64,000 bases of DNA from Pseudomonas fluorescens (GCF_902498065.1 NZ_CABVIR010000002.1:496001-560000), one strand, 5' to 3'. Numbered from the stretch's first letter, positions 17,428 to 26,287 are shown. The notes: generated by a model from the sequence alone, not told the origin. Numbers and translations: made by a program.

Positions 17428-17640
17428 GTGTTGATTGGAGTATTTGATGAGCTCAACCAGAGCTCCGCGCACATCAGCCTCTGCAAATTCACCGATGACA
17501 TCTACCTCGGTTGCGGTCGCAGCAAGCGCGAGATCAAGGCCTGGAAGAAGCTCGACAAGACCGACAAACGCGCCATCCTCGCCGAAGCGGCGCTGCGCCT
17601 GATCAAACTCGGCGCCACCGGTCGGCGGAAATCCAGGTAA
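17428..17640 (+). CDS. DUF1289-family small protein with probable 5' frameshift
   Basis: The family body (ISLCKFTDDIYLGCGRSKREIKAWKKLDK, then RRKSR at the end) is intact in one frame, open from a GTG at 17428, giving 70 residues. The only well-placed start is an ATG at 17447 with TTGGAG six bases upstream, and it is in a different frame: read from there, translation goes out of frame and stops after about 49 codons. The first cysteine of the expected Cys-x-x-x-Cys motif is also missing where the frames cross, near 17468-17475. A two-base insertion or one-base deletion next to a REPIN would explain this. The gene may be inactive, or start at the GTG or a TTG without a clear ribosome site. DUF1289 proteins are small Cys-rich, putatively metal-binding proteins. 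Confidence 0.6.
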   Translation: MLIGVFDELNQSSAHISLCKFTDDIYLGCGRSKREIKAWKKLDKTDKRAILAEAALRLIKLGATGRRKSR

Positions 17641-17795
17641 CTCGCCATTCATCAGCTAGTCTCTGATGCGCAAACGCTCCCATGAGCGTATGATTCGCGA
17701 CCCTCGAGCGATCCCTTCGCCCGAGTACAAGCTTTCAACGCTTCAGGCCCCTCACTTCAGAGCCGCCTGAACAGACCACACCGGGAGGTGCCCAG

Positions 17796-19079
17796 ATGAG
17801 TATCAACGACCAGAAAGACGACCAGGAAATCGGCCCAGCAGGCGAAAAACTGCAGAAAGTCCTCGCCCGTATCGGCGTCGGCTCGCGCCGTGACGTAGAA
17901 GCCTGGATCAGTCATGGCCGCATCAAGGTCAATGGCAAAGACGCCACCCTTGGGCAGCGCGTCGACATGCACGACGCCATCACCATCGATGGCAAGGTGA
18001 TCAAGCGCGAAGAAGCCGCCGAGTCGGTACGCCGCGTGATCATGTACAACAAGCCCGACGGTGAAATCTGCACCCGCCTTGACCCGGAAGGCCGCCCAAC
18101 CGTTTTCGACAAGATGCCACGCCCCAAAGAAGGTCGCTGGATCAACATCGGTCGTCTGGACATCAACACCACCGGTCTGCTGATGTTCACCACCGACGGT
18201 GAGCTGGCCAACCGCCTGATGCACCCTTCCTACGAAATGGACCGTGAATACGCGGTACGTGTGCGTGGCGAAGTCGATGACGAGATGATTGAGCGTCTGA
18301 AGGCAGGCGTCGTCCTCGAAGACGGCCCGGCCAAGTTCACCGACATCAAGCAAGCGCCCGGTGGCGAAGGTTTCAACCACTGGTACCACTGCGTGGTGAT
18401 GGAAGGGCGTAACCGTGAGGTTCGTCGTCTGTGGGAATCCCAGGGCCTGGTGGTCAGCCGTCTGAAACGCGTGCGTTTCGGTCCGGTGTTCCTCAACTCC
18501 GACCTGCCGATGGGTCGCTGGCGCGAAATGAGCCAGTACGAAGTCGACATTCTGAGCGCGGAAGTCGGCCTGACGCCGGTGGCCATGCCGCAGATGAACG
18601 CCAAGAGCAAAGACAAGCTCGACCGCATGCAGCGTAAATCGTCGCGTCCGATGGGCAAGACCGAACGCGTGCGCTCGTTGCGTCCAGCTATCGGTAACCA
18701 GACCGCTGCGACGCCGCGTGACTCCCGTGAACCGCAAATCGAAGGCGAGCGTCCAGCCCGCAAACCAGCAGCGCCACGCGCTGATGGCGAGCGCGGTCCA
18801 CGCACACCGCGTCCGGCCAACGGTCGCACTGAACGCGGCGAAGGCCGCGGTGCGCCAAGCGGTGGTCGCAGCGATCGTGGTGCTCCTGCTGGACGTGGAG
18901 AGTCGGGTCGCGGTACGCCAGTGGCCGATCGTCCTTCGGACACCAAGCGCCCTGCGAAGCCAGCGCCAAAACGTCCGGGCATCAAGCTGGTCGAGGGAGA
19001 CAAGCCATCGGGCAAGCGTCGCGGCGCGCCAGCCGGTTCGGGCCAGCGTCCGGGCTTCGGTCGTCGCAAGCCTGAGTAA
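17796..19079 (+). CDS. rluB: 23S rRNA pseudouridine(2605) synthase RluB with long basic tail
   Basis: 427 residues. An S4 RNA-binding domain at the N-terminus (EKLQKVLARIGVGSRRDVEAWI) is followed by the RsuA-type catalytic domain with Asp122 in GRLDINTTGLLMFTTDGELA, and by MEGRNREVRRLWESQGL. The last roughly 170 residues are Arg/Pro/Gly/Ala-rich and probably disordered, a feature of Pseudomonas RluB. RluB modifies U2605 of 23S rRNA. GGGAGGTG lies just before the ATG and a strong terminator follows the stop. Confidence 0.94.
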   Translation: MSINDQKDDQEIGPAGEKLQKVLARIGVGSRRDVEAWISHGRIKVNGKDATLGQRVDMHDAITIDGKVIKREEAAESVRRVIMYNKPDGEICTRLDPEGRPTVFDKMPRPKEGRWINIGRLDINTTGLLMFTTDGELANRLMHPSYEMDREYAVRVRGEVDDEMIERLKAGVVLEDGPAKFTDIKQAPGGEGFNHWYHCVVMEGRNREVRRLWESQGLVVSRLKRVRFGPVFLNSDLPMGRWREMSQYEVDILSAEVGLTPVAMPQMNAKSKDKLDRMQRKSSRPMGKTERVRSLRPAIGNQTAATPRDSREPQIEGERPARKPAAPRADGERGPRTPRPANGRTERGEGRGAPSGGRSDRGAPAGRGESGRGTPVADRPSDTKRPAKPAPKRPGIKLVEGDKPSGKRRGAPAGSGQRPGFGRRKPE

Positions 19080-19094
19080 TCGGTAAGCGGTACT

Positions 19095-19130
19095 AAAAAA
19101 CGCCAACCTTCGGGGTTGGCGTTTTTTTTT
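19095..19130 (+). terminator. Rho-independent terminator after rluB
   Basis: GC-rich hairpin CGCCAACC-TTCG-GGTTGGCG, flanked by six A on the left and nine T on the right, 16 bases after the rluB stop. The A and T flanks make it potentially bidirectional. Confidence 0.95.
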
Positions 19131-19490
19131 GCCCTGGTTTTGGCTGGGTGTTGTTCTTGAGGGTTTCTTCGCGGGCAAACCCCACATTCTGATCGCGCTT
19201 CAGTGCGACAAACCGGTCAACTGTGGGAGCGGGCTTGCCCGTGAAGGCGACAGTGGGAGCACTGCCAAAGTCCGGGTGGAAAACGGATGTTACGCCGCGT
19301 AAAGAAAACCTGACGATTTGTCCGGCTGGCCCTCGTGAAACCCACCTTAGGCAATAACTGTAAGAAATATCTTCCGCTCTATGAGCCTTCAGATCTTTTT
19401 CAGCGCTCTGGCCCGCTTGTTTCACCGTCCCATGCAGGGTGAGATGCGCCCCATGCCTGTCGTGCAGGTGCATAACAAAAAGGAGGCGCA
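19131..19490. other. Intergenic region holding a single REP unit
   Basis: No convincing gene was found between the rluB terminator and the first short open frame at 19491. One REP palindrome (CTGTGGGAGCGGGCTTGCCC) lies at 19221-19242 without an inverted partner. A minus-strand frame here has no ribosome site and no recognisable protein. Confidence 0.6.
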
Positions 19491-19637
19491 ATGTACGCCG
19501 TGACTCATTTCCACTTCTCCCCGTGGGGCGGTTTTCCCATCGCTCACGCCGACGACCCGCAAAGGTCCGACTCCCTTTTTGCAGCCACCCGAAACCTTCG
19601 GGGTGGACACAGGCAATCCCGGCAACCGACACGCTGA
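19491..19637 (+). CDS. Short open frame with aromatic-rich N-terminus (possible leader peptide)
   Basis: 48 codons behind a very strong ribosome site (AAGGAGG, four to five bases before ATG). The first 15 residues, MYAVTHFHFSPWGGF, hold one Tyr, three Phe and one Trp, which is striking upstream of an aromatic amino acid permease. The remainder is Arg/Gln-rich and unremarkable. It lies upstream of the best promoter candidate for the permease (about 19649-19677), so it would need its own promoter to act in cis on that transcript. It may be a leader, an unrelated small protein, or chance. Confidence 0.4.
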   Translation: MYAVTHFHFSPWGGFPIAHADDPQRSDSLFAATRNLRGGHRQSRQPTR

Positions 19638-19648
19638 TTCAGCGGTGT

Positions 19649-19677
19649 CTGGCAGCAGGGGGTTAGCGGTGTACAAT
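19649..19677 (+). promoter_or_regulatory. Candidate sigma-70 promoter for the AroP-type permease
   Basis: CTGGCA and TACAAT are separated by 17 bases (four of six and five of six matches to consensus). Transcription would begin near 19684, leaving a leader of about 245 bases before the permease start that contains a second short open frame. Confidence 0.4.
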
Positions 19678-19805
19678 GCGCCGCGTTTTACCTGTGACCT
19701 CCTGCGCATCTGCGCAAACCTCAAGGCTATCCGCCTTGTTCACTCCGCCGCGTCACGAGCGTGTCGGGTTCGATTTCGTCACAGATAAAAACAAACAGGT
19801 GACGC

Positions 19806-19868
19806 ATGACCGTTGTAAATACGCTGAACTCCTGGTGCCTGCGCTGGGGTTTGATCGGCGCTGCTTAA
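19806..19868 (+). CDS. 20-residue upstream open frame with two Trp codons (candidate leader peptide)
   Basis: ATG to TAA encoding MTVVNTLNSWCLRWGLIGAA. CAGGTGA lies about five bases before the ATG, a good ribosome site. The Trp-Cys-Leu-Arg-Trp core and the position 60 bases before the AroP-type permease resemble attenuation leader peptides. It is too short for similarity to prove anything, and no clear terminator hairpin with a T-run follows it, so any control would more likely act on translation or Rho access. Confidence 0.45.
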   Translation: MTVVNTLNSWCLRWGLIGAA

Positions 19869-19928
19869 CGTCGCAACCGAGCAGCAACGTCTATTGAACA
19901 TCATCAAACCTTGCGTGAGACCCTTTTC

Positions 19929-21341
19929 ATGAGTGGACAAAACTCGCATTCAGGCGAGCTGAAACGCGGCCTGAAGAATCGTCATATTCAACTGATCGCT
20001 CTCGGTGGCGCGATCGGTACCGGCCTGTTCCTGGGCTCGGCCGGGGTGCTGAAATCCGCCGGCCCGTCGATGATCCTCGGCTACGCCATCTGCGGCTTCA
20101 TCGCCTTCATGATCATGCGCCAGCTCGGCGAAATGATCGTCGAAGAGCCGGTGGCCGGTTCCTTCAGCCACTTCGCGCACAAGTACTGGGGCGGTTTCGC
20201 CGGTTTCCTGTCGGGCTGGAACTGCTGGATTCTGTACATTCTGGTGGGCATGTCGGAGCTGACTGCCGTCGGCAAGTACATCCACTACTGGGCGCCGGAC
20301 ATCCCGACGTGGGTCTCGGCAGCCGGGTTCTTCGTGCTGATCAATTTGATCAACCTGGCCAACGTCAAAGTCTTCGGCGAAGCCGAGTTCTGGTTCGCGA
20401 TCATCAAGGTCGTGGCGATCGTCGGCATGATTGCCCTGGGCAGCTATTTGCTGGTCAGCGGCAACGGCGGCCCGCAAGCGTCGGTCAGCAACCTGTGGTC
20501 CCACGGCGGTTTCTTCCCGAATGGCATCAGCGGTCTGGTGATGGCCATGGCGATCATCATGTTCTCCTTCGGCGGCCTGGAAATGCTCGGTTTCACCGCA
20601 GCAGAAGCCGACAAGCCGAAAACCGTGATCCCGAAAGCCATCAACCAGGTGATCTACCGCATCCTGATTTTCTACATCGGCGCGCTGGTCATCCTGCTGT
20701 CGCTGACGCCATGGGACAGCCTGCTGTCGACCCTGAACGCCTCGGGCGATTCCTACAGCGGCAGCCCGTTCGTGCAAGTGTTCTCGATGCTTGGCAGCAA
20801 CACCGCCGCACACATCCTCAACTTTGTGGTCCTGACTGCTGCGTTGTCGGTGTACAACAGCGGCACCTACTGCAACAGCCGCATGCTGCTGGGCATGGCT
20901 GAGCAGGGCGATGCACCGAAAGCCCTGGCGAAAATCGACAAGCGCGGCGTGCCGGTGCGCTCGATCCTCGCTTCGGCGGCGGTGACGTTGATTGCGGTGT
21001 TGTTGAACTACCTGATCCCGCAAAACGCTCTGGAACTGCTGATGTCGCTGGTGGTGGCCACGTTGGTGATCAACTGGGCGATGATCAGCTATTCGCACTT
21101 CAAGTTCCGCCAGCACATGAACAAGACCCGGCAGACGCCGCTGTTCAAGGCCCTGTGGTATCCGTATGGCAACTACATCTGCCTGGCGTTCGTGGTGTTC
21201 ATTCTTGGCGTGATGCTGTTGATTCCGGGCATCCAGGTGTCGGTGTACGCGATTCCGGTGTGGGTCGCGTTCATGTGGATTTGCTACGGCATCAAGAACA
21301 AGCGCAGTGCTCAGCATGCGTTGCAGGCTGCAGTGAAATAG
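19929..21341 (+). CDS. aroP: Aromatic amino acid permease, AroP-like (APC family)
   Basis: 470 residues with about 12 membrane segments. The N-terminus ELKRGLKNRHIQLIALGGAI and motifs such as GTGLFLGSAGVL, EEPVAGSFSHFAHKYWG, IIMFSFGGLEMLGFTAAEA and NSGTYCNSRMLLG follow E. coli AroP very closely, so general import of Phe, Tyr and Trp across the inner membrane is the best call. PheP or other family specificities cannot be excluded. The ATG at 19929 begins MSGQNSHSGELKRG. The phenylalanine/tyrosine catabolic operon phhABC lies about 2.5 kb downstream on the other strand, consistent with linked use of aromatic amino acids. Confidence 0.85.
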   Translation: MSGQNSHSGELKRGLKNRHIQLIALGGAIGTGLFLGSAGVLKSAGPSMILGYAICGFIAFMIMRQLGEMIVEEPVAGSFSHFAHKYWGGFAGFLSGWNCWILYILVGMSELTAVGKYIHYWAPDIPTWVSAAGFFVLINLINLANVKVFGEAEFWFAIIKVVAIVGMIALGSYLLVSGNGGPQASVSNLWSHGGFFPNGISGLVMAMAIIMFSFGGLEMLGFTAAEADKPKTVIPKAINQVIYRILIFYIGALVILLSLTPWDSLLSTLNASGDSYSGSPFVQVFSMLGSNTAAHILNFVVLTAALSVYNSGTYCNSRMLLGMAEQGDAPKALAKIDKRGVPVRSILASAAVTLIAVLLNYLIPQNALELLMSLVVATLVINWAMISYSHFKFRQHMNKTRQTPLFKALWYPYGNYICLAFVVFILGVMLLIPGIQVSVYAIPVWVAFMWICYGIKNKRSAQHALQAAVK

Positions 21342-21357
21342 CGCAGCGCGCAGAAAC

Positions 21358-21391
21358 GACAAACCCGGCCATGTGCCGGGTTTGTCTTTTT
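21358..21391 (+). terminator. Rho-independent terminator after the permease gene
   Basis: Perfect 12-base stem (GACAAACCCGGC and its complement) with a 5-base loop, followed by five T, 16 bases past the stop codon. Confidence 0.93.
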
Positions 21392-21407
21392 CGGCCTACA
21401 CAAAACC

Positions 21408-21500
21408 CTGTGGGAGCGTGGCTTGCCCGCGATGAACGATAACGCGATGTACCTGATGAACCGCGGCGCCTGAATCGCGGGCAAGCAACGCTCCCCACAG
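21408..21500. repeat. REPIN (with one-base insertions)
   Basis: Inverted REP pair beginning CTGTGGGAGCGTGGCTTGCC. The left arm carries an extra T and the right arm matching differences (GCAAGCAACGCTCCCC), suggesting compensating change within the hairpin. Confidence 0.8.
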
Positions 21501-21561
21501 GGACCGCGTTCTCGCCATTCATTCGCGGTATCCTGAAAGGCCTCAACCCGGACGCTTTTCC

Positions 21562-21975
21562 ATGCTGGTGATTTCCAACAACGTGCATCTGCCGGATGCC
21601 GAGATCGAATTGACGGCCATTCGTGCCCAGGGCGCCGGTGGGCAGAACGTCAACAAGGTCTCCAGCGCCGTGCACTTGCGCTTCGACATTCCGGCCTCGT
21701 CCTTGCCCGAGTTCTACAAGGAACGGCTGCTGGCGTTGCGGGACAGCCGCATTACCAGCGAAGGGGTGTTGATCATCAAGGCCCAGCAATACCGCACGCA
21801 GGAGGCCAATCGCGCCGATGCGCTGGAGCGGCTGACCGAGTTGATCCTCAGCGCCACCAAGGTCGAAAAGAAACGCCGTCCGACCAAACCGACCCTCGGC
21901 TCGAAGAAGCGCCGGCTCGAATCCAAGACCAAGCGCGGCAGCATCAAGGCTGGACGCGGCAAGGTCGACTTTTAA
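21562..21975 (+). CDS. arfB: Alternative ribosome-rescue factor ArfB (YaeJ)
   Basis: 137 residues. The GGQ release-factor motif is at residues 26-28 in [22 protein letters not shown]. The last 35-40 residues are a Lys/Arg-rich tail ([23 protein letters not shown]) of the kind that enters the empty mRNA channel of stalled ribosomes. ArfB hydrolyses peptidyl-tRNA on non-stop complexes independently of tmRNA. Its last four bases overlap the end of the convergent MFS gene. Confidence 0.95.
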   Translation: MLVISNNVHLPDAEIELTAIRAQGAGGQNVNKVSSAVHLRFDIPASSLPEFYKERLLALRDSRITSEGVLIIKAQQYRTQEANRADALERLTELILSATKVEKKRRPTKPTLGSKKRRLESKTKRGSIKAGRGKVDF

Positions 21976-23171
21976 TGCGTGTCTCTTTCTTCGCGGTACT
22001 TTGGCGCTTGCCGGTACAGATAAACGCTGAGCATCAACCCGCTTAACGCGGCGAGTGCGGCGAACAGGAAGATCGAGGCAAAACCAAATCCGGCAGCAAT
22101 CGCGCCCGCCAACGGCCCGGTAATCCCCAGCGACAAATCGATGAACAGCGAGTAAGCGCCGACCGCTGCGCCACGGCTCGACGCTGGCACCAGATTGACC
22201 GCTTCCACGCCCAGCGCCGGGAACACCAGCGAAAAACCGAAACCGCTCAGCGCTGCACCGGCCAACGCCCAATGAGCATCCGGTGCCAACCACAGCAGCA
22301 ACAGTCCCAGGGTTTCCACCGACAGGCAGGCGATGGCCACGCGAAAACCGCCGAGACGGTTGATCAGGTTACCGAACAGCAGTCGCGCGCCGATGAAGCT
22401 CGCGCCAAACAGGCTCAGGCACAACACCGCGTTGTCCCAGTGTTGCGTGGCGTAATACAAGGTAATGAAGGTGGCGATGGTGCCGAAGCCGATCGAACCC
22501 AGCGCCAGGCCGCAACCGTGCGGCAGCACTCGACCCAGCACATGCATGAACGGCAATCGTTCCCCGACCACAATCGGTGCGGCGGTCTTCGGCCACGCCA
22601 GCGCCAGACCCAGCACGGCCAGCAAGACGATGCTTACGCCCATGCTCCACAAGCCCAACTGACTGACCAGCAGCACGCCCAGCGGTGCACCAACGGCCAG
22701 TGCGCCATAACTGGCGATGCCGTTCCAGGAGATCACTTTGGCGGTGTTCGCCGCGCCGACCCGGCCGATGCCCCAGCCGATCGAGCCGGAGCCCACCAGG
22801 CTTTCCGCGCTGCCGAGCACCAGGCGGCCGATCAGCAGGCTGATCAGACTCAGCATCGGCAGGCTTTGGGTCCAGGCCGAAAGCAGCATGAACACGCCGC
22901 TCAGGCCGCATCCGGCGAGGCCATACATGACCGCCAGTTTGCTGCCTTTGTTATCAATGATTTTCCCGGCGTATGGGCGGCTGAGCAGGGTGGCGAGGTA
23001 TTGCACGCTGATCACCAGACCGGCGACCACGGCGCCGAAACCCAGATCGCTGTGGACGTAGCCGGGCAACACGGCCAGGGGAATGCCGATATTGAGGTAG
23101 CCAATAAAAGTGAACAGGACGATGGAAACGACTTGCAGCGTGACCGCCAGGGGGCGCTGGTTTTCAGACAT
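21972..23171 (-). CDS. MFS transporter, YhhS/YfcJ-like
   Basis: 399 residues with 12 predicted membrane segments. The loop between segments 2 and 3 reads [14 protein letters not shown], a variant of the MFS signature, and [20 protein letters not shown] resembles the YhhS/YfcJ (UPF0226) group. Members efflux small molecules or sugars; the substrate is not predictable. Convergent with arfB. Confidence 0.88.
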   Translation of the reverse strand: MSENQRPLAVTLQVVSIVLFTFIGYLNIGIPLAVLPGYVHSDLGFGAVVAGLVISVQYLATLLSRPYAGKIIDNKGSKLAVMYGLAGCGLSGVFMLLSAWTQSLPMLSLISLLIGRLVLGSAESLVGSGSIGWGIGRVGAANTAKVISWNGIASYGALAVGAPLGVLLVSQLGLWSMGVSIVLLAVLGLALAWPKTAAPIVVGERLPFMHVLGRVLPHGCGLALGSIGFGTIATFITLYYATQHWDNAVLCLSLFGASFIGARLLFGNLINRLGGFRVAIACLSVETLGLLLLWLAPDAHWALAGAALSGFGFSLVFPALGVEAVNLVPASSRGAAVGAYSLFIDLSLGITGPLAGAIAAGFGFASIFLFAALAALSGLMLSVYLYRQAPKYREERDTH

Positions 23172-23275
23172 GGGTAAAGATCCACGGGAAAGCAGGATAG
23201 ATAGGCTGCTTATGATAGCGGCGTGAGCGGCCGCAGGGCGTGGAAAAGTAAAACTATTTGCCCGGTGGAGGCGAA

Positions 23276-23458
23276 TCAGGGTTTGGCGGGGGCGACCAGT
23301 TGCGTCGTGACCAGGGCGGCCAAGGCATTTTCTTCGCTGCCGAAACGGGCGAGCAATGCGGCTTGTTTCTCGGGGGACAGGCGATTCCAGATCTCGATCA
23401 TCTTCTCGGCCGTGCCGATCAGGACGCTGGCCTGAGTCTCGCTAAAGTCATCGGTCAT
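23276..23458 (-). CDS. Small conserved-type hypothetical protein
   Basis: 60 residues, [20 protein letters not shown] at the start, acidic and predicted helical, with [20 protein letters not shown] in the middle. The GAG-type ribosome site is weak, and the ATG three codons earlier (23467) is also possible. No function is recognised. It is followed on the same strand by the MFS gene after about 100 bases. Confidence 0.6.
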   Translation of the reverse strand: MTDDFSETQASVLIGTAEKMIEIWNRLSPEKQAALLARFGSEENALAALVTTQLVAPAKP

Positions 23459-23535
23459 GGTGTGCAACTCAAGAGTTCAGGCGGTGTGGAAAGCGCATGT
23501 TAGCGCTTTCCACACGGTCTGGCATTGCGGGTGTT

Positions 23536-23667
23536 TCAGTCTTCTCTGTCGGCCTGGCGGCGTTCAGTGGCTTCTTTCGGCTCGGGCTGTTGGGCGCCGG
23601 CTTGTTGCGTGGGTGTCTGCTCAGTTTCGTGCAGGCTTGGGAAGGGGAGATTAGGGATCTCGTGCAT
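23536..23667 (-). CDS. 43-residue hydrophilic small protein
   Basis: The frame encodes MHEIPNLPFPSLHETEQTPT and a Gln/Glu/Arg-rich tail ending QADRED. A strong ribosome site (GAGGAG) lies eight bases before the ATG, on the minus strand. No membrane segment or motif is visible; the N-terminal NLPFPSL stretch could be a short binding motif. It lies 77 bases before the 60-residue gene on the same strand. Confidence 0.6.
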   Translation of the reverse strand: MHEIPNLPFPSLHETEQTPTQQAGAQQPEPKEATERRQADRED

Positions 23668-23752
23668 GTTTCGCGCTCCTCGCAAAGTCTGTTGATAGAT
23701 CTGGTAGATCCGCGCTTTTACAAAGCTTGGGCAGGATACAGCAGGAGAAATG

Positions 23753-23778
23753 ACAAATAGACTTTTATATCTATTTGT
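23753..23778. repeat. AT-rich inverted repeat
   Basis: Perfect 9-base arms ACAAATAGA and TCTATTTGT with an 8-base AT spacer, in a notably AT-rich island between the 43-residue gene and the end of the aminotransferase gene. It could be an operator for the small gene or the end of the phh transcript. Confidence 0.4.
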
Positions 23779-23809
23779 TTCGACGGGTGGGCTTGTCTAG
23801 ACAGGTGTG

Positions 23810-23837
23810 TGCAGGAGCGAGCTTGCTCGCTCCTGCA
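23810..23837. repeat. Single REP-like palindrome after the phh operon
   Basis: Perfect 12-base arms (TGCAGGAGCGAG and its complement) with a 4-base loop, eight bases from the stop codon of the aminotransferase gene. It lacks a T-run on the minus strand. It may stabilise the 3' end of the phhABC transcript or serve as a weak terminator. Confidence 0.6.
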
Positions 23838-23844
23838 GGGGGGG

Positions 23845-25038
23845 TTATTTGCAGACTTCTGCGATGGCTTCGGCCAGCAAATCCAGGCGCGTGGCATCAA
23901 TCCCCGCCACGTTCGCGCGGCCGGTACCGACCATGTAAACGCTGTGATGATCACGCAACTGTTTAACCTGGTCAGGTGTTAATCCGGTGTAGGAAAACAT
24001 CCCGCGTTGCACACCAATGTGCGCAAAGCGCTCGCGCAAACCATGAGGTTCCAGCGCCTCGACCAGACCGCTGCGCAGTTGGGCAATACGCAAGCGCATG
24101 GCTTCCACCTCGTCGGCCCAAAGGCTTTTCAGCTCCGGGTCGCCGAGGATCGTCGCCACCACGGCAGCACCGTGATCCGGCGGAGTCGACCACAAGTTGC
24201 GGGCGATATTGGCCAGTTGGCTGCGGATATCGACCAGTTTGTCAGCGGTCTTCGCGCAGACAATCAAGGCCCCCGTGCGGTCGCGGTACAGGCCGAAGTT
24301 TTTCGAGCAGGAACTGGTGATCAGCACTTCCGGCAGTTCAGCTGCGAACAACCGGGTCGACCATGCATCCTGCTCCAACCCGTCGCCGAAACCCTGGTAG
24401 GCGAAGTCGATCAGCGGCACCAATTTGCGATGGCGCACGACGTCGAGCACGCGGTGCCAATCGTCATGGGACAGATCGAAACCGGTCGGGTTGTGGCAGC
24501 AAGCGTGCAGCAAAACGACGTCACCCTCAGGTGCTTCGTTGAGCGCCGCCAGCATCGCTTCAACATCGAGACGGTTGTCGCTACCGACATAGGGGTAATG
24601 ATTAACCTTGACCCCGGCCGTGGCAAAAATGGTTTCGTGGATCGGCCAGGTCGGGTTGCTCAGCCACACGCCACGGCCCGGCAGGCACTGGGCGATGAAG
24701 TCCGCGCTCAAGCGCAACGCACCGGTGCCGCCCGGCGTCTGGGTGGCCCCGGCCCGTTGTTCGGCGATCAACGCAGAGTCGGCGCCGAGCACCAACTCAT
24801 TGATGGCTTTGCCGAACGCCGGTTCGCCGTGACCGCCGATGTAGGTCTTAGTGGTCTGGCGATCCACCAGGCGCTGCTCGGCGAGCTTCACTGCCTGGGG
24901 AATCGGCGTCAGGCCGAAGGCATCCTTATAGACGCCCACGCCAAGGTCGAATTTGCGCGGGTTGGGGTCCTGCGCATAGGCCTCCATCAGGCCCAGGATC
25001 GGGTCGCCGGGTACTCGACCGATGGCGTCGAAATGCAT
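23845..25038 (-). CDS. phhC: Aromatic amino acid aminotransferase (PhhC/TyrB type)
   Basis: 397 residues, a class I PLP aminotransferase. The PLP Lys lies in TSSCSKNFGLYRDRTG, and CCHNPTGFDLSHDDW and the C-terminal GRANVAGI (substrate-binding Arg) are present. It is the third gene of phhABC, overlapping the end of phhB by one base. In Pseudomonas PhhC transaminates tyrosine and phenylalanine for catabolism. The enzyme also resembles TyrB/AspC, so specificity is inferred from the operon. Confidence 0.93.
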   Translation of the reverse strand: MHFDAIGRVPGDPILGLMEAYAQDPNPRKFDLGVGVYKDAFGLTPIPQAVKLAEQRLVDRQTTKTYIGGHGEPAFGKAINELVLGADSALIAEQRAGATQTPGGTGALRLSADFIAQCLPGRGVWLSNPTWPIHETIFATAGVKVNHYPYVGSDNRLDVEAMLAALNEAPEGDVVLLHACCHNPTGFDLSHDDWHRVLDVVRHRKLVPLIDFAYQGFGDGLEQDAWSTRLFAAELPEVLITSSCSKNFGLYRDRTGALIVCAKTADKLVDIRSQLANIARNLWSTPPDHGAAVVATILGDPELKSLWADEVEAMRLRIAQLRSGLVEALEPHGLRERFAHIGVQRGMFSYTGLTPDQVKQLRDHHSVYMVGTGRANVAGIDATRLDLLAEAIAEVCK

Positions 25039-25394
25039 TATTTGCGGCCCTCGGCGTCCTTGGCCACTTCGTCAGTGCGCGCGGCCATGATGAAGTCGTT
25101 GCGGTGCAGGCCCTTGATCGAGTGGCTCCACCAGGTCACGGTGACTTTGCCCCACTCGGTCAACAGGCCCGGGTGGTGACCTTCAGCTTCGGAGATTTCC
25201 CCGACCGCGTTGGTGAACGCCAGCGCGTGTTTGAAGTTCTTGAACAGGAAAACCTTTTCCAGCTGCATAACGCTGTCGCGAACTTCGATGTTCCAGTCCG
25301 GGATCTGCTTGATCAGTACCGGCAACTCTTCGTCGCTGACCTGAGGGGCATCGGCGCGGCAGGCTTCGCAATGGGCTTGGTTCAATGTGGACAT
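25038..25394 (-). CDS. phhB: Pterin-4a-carbinolamine dehydratase
   Basis: 118 residues. The dehydratase signature [31 protein letters not shown] contains the catalytic histidines. PhhB recycles the tetrahydrobiopterin-type cofactor of PhhA and in Pseudomonas is needed for normal PhhA activity. An AGGAA ribosome site supports the ATG at 25394 over an upstream ATG at 25424. It lies 104 bases after phhA and directly overlaps phhC. Confidence 0.95.
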   Translation of the reverse strand: MSTLNQAHCEACRADAPQVSDEELPVLIKQIPDWNIEVRDSVMQLEKVFLFKNFKHALAFTNAVGEISEAEGHHPGLLTEWGKVTVTWWSHSIKGLHRNDFIMAARTDEVAKDAEGRK

Positions 25395-25498
25395 GATCTG
25401 TTCCTGAATTCGAATGATTGGCAATCGGCCGTCAGTGCAACCACGCTAAACCAAAGCGTCGCTTCCTGACAGGCTCACTTGATTCTAAAAGCTGCGGA

Positions 25499-26287
25499 TC
25501 ACGCGGCTTTTTTTGGCGGAAATTTAGGCGCGTGCAAACCCAGCTGCATACCTTGCTTGACCATGCCCATGATGTCTTCATGGGCGAGGTCGAACAAACG
25601 CTTGAGGTTTGGCAAGACGAAATACAACGGTTGCAGGATGTCGATGCGGTACGGCGTGCGCATGCATTCCAGCGGATCGAAGGCCTGATGCTCAGGTTCG
25701 TCCGACAGGCTGTAAACGGTTTCTTTCGGTGAGGACAGAATGCCGCCACCGTAAATGCGCTGGCCTTCGGGTGTATCCACCAGGCCGAACTCGATGGTCA
25801 TCCAGTACAGACGCGCCAGGTATACGCGTTCTTCCTTGGACGCCTGTAGGCCGAGTTTGCCGTAGGTGTGGGTGAATTCAGCGAACCAGGGGTTGGTCAG
25901 CAGCGGGCAGTGGCCAAAGATCTCGTGGAAAATGTCCGGCTCTTGCAGGTAATCCAGCTCTTCGCGGGTACGAATAAACGTCGCCACCGGGAACTGCTTG
26001 TTCGCCAGCAATTCGAAAAAGGTCTGGAAGGGAATCAGTGCGGGGACCCGGGCAACTTGCCAGCCGGTGGTTTCACCGAGGACCTTGTTGATTTCACCGA
26101 GTTGCGGAATGCGGTCGTGGGGCAGACCGAGTTTTTCGATACCGTCCAGGTATTCCTGGCACGCACGCCCTTCGATCACTTTCAGTTGGCGAGTGATCAG
26201 CGTGTTCCACACCGCGTGTTCTTCGGCGGGGTAGTCGATAAAACCTTGCGCATCGGGCTCGCGAGCCACGTAGTGCGTCTGCTTCAT
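25499..26287 (-). CDS. phhA: Phenylalanine-4-hydroxylase
   Basis: 262 residues, the usual length of bacterial single-domain aromatic amino acid hydroxylases. The iron ligands are in PDIFHEIFGHCPLL (two His), with the Glu in YWMTIEFGLV. It converts phenylalanine to tyrosine with O2 and a reduced pterin, the first step of phenylalanine catabolism. AGGAGA precedes the ATG. It is divergent from phhR, and a PhhR-type operator lies about 120 bases upstream. Confidence 0.96.
   Translation of the reverse strand: MKQTHYVAREPDAQGFIDYPAEEHAVWNTLITRQLKVIEGRACQEYLDGIEKLGLPHDRIPQLGEINKVLGETTGWQVARVPALIPFQTFFELLANKQFPVATFIRTREELDYLQEPDIFHEIFGHCPLLTNPWFAEFTHTYGKLGLQASKEERVYLARLYWMTIEFGLVDTPEGQRIYGGGILSSPKETVYSLSDEPEHQAFDPLECMRTPYRIDILQPLYFVLPNLKRLFDLAHEDIMGMVKQGMQLGLHAPKFPPKKAA

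Noticed and set aside
17757..19187. 476-residue minus-strand open frame opposite rluB
   Set aside because: Low-complexity Arg/Thr/Ala/Trp product created by the repetitive rluB tail; no motif, and it runs through the rluB terminator.
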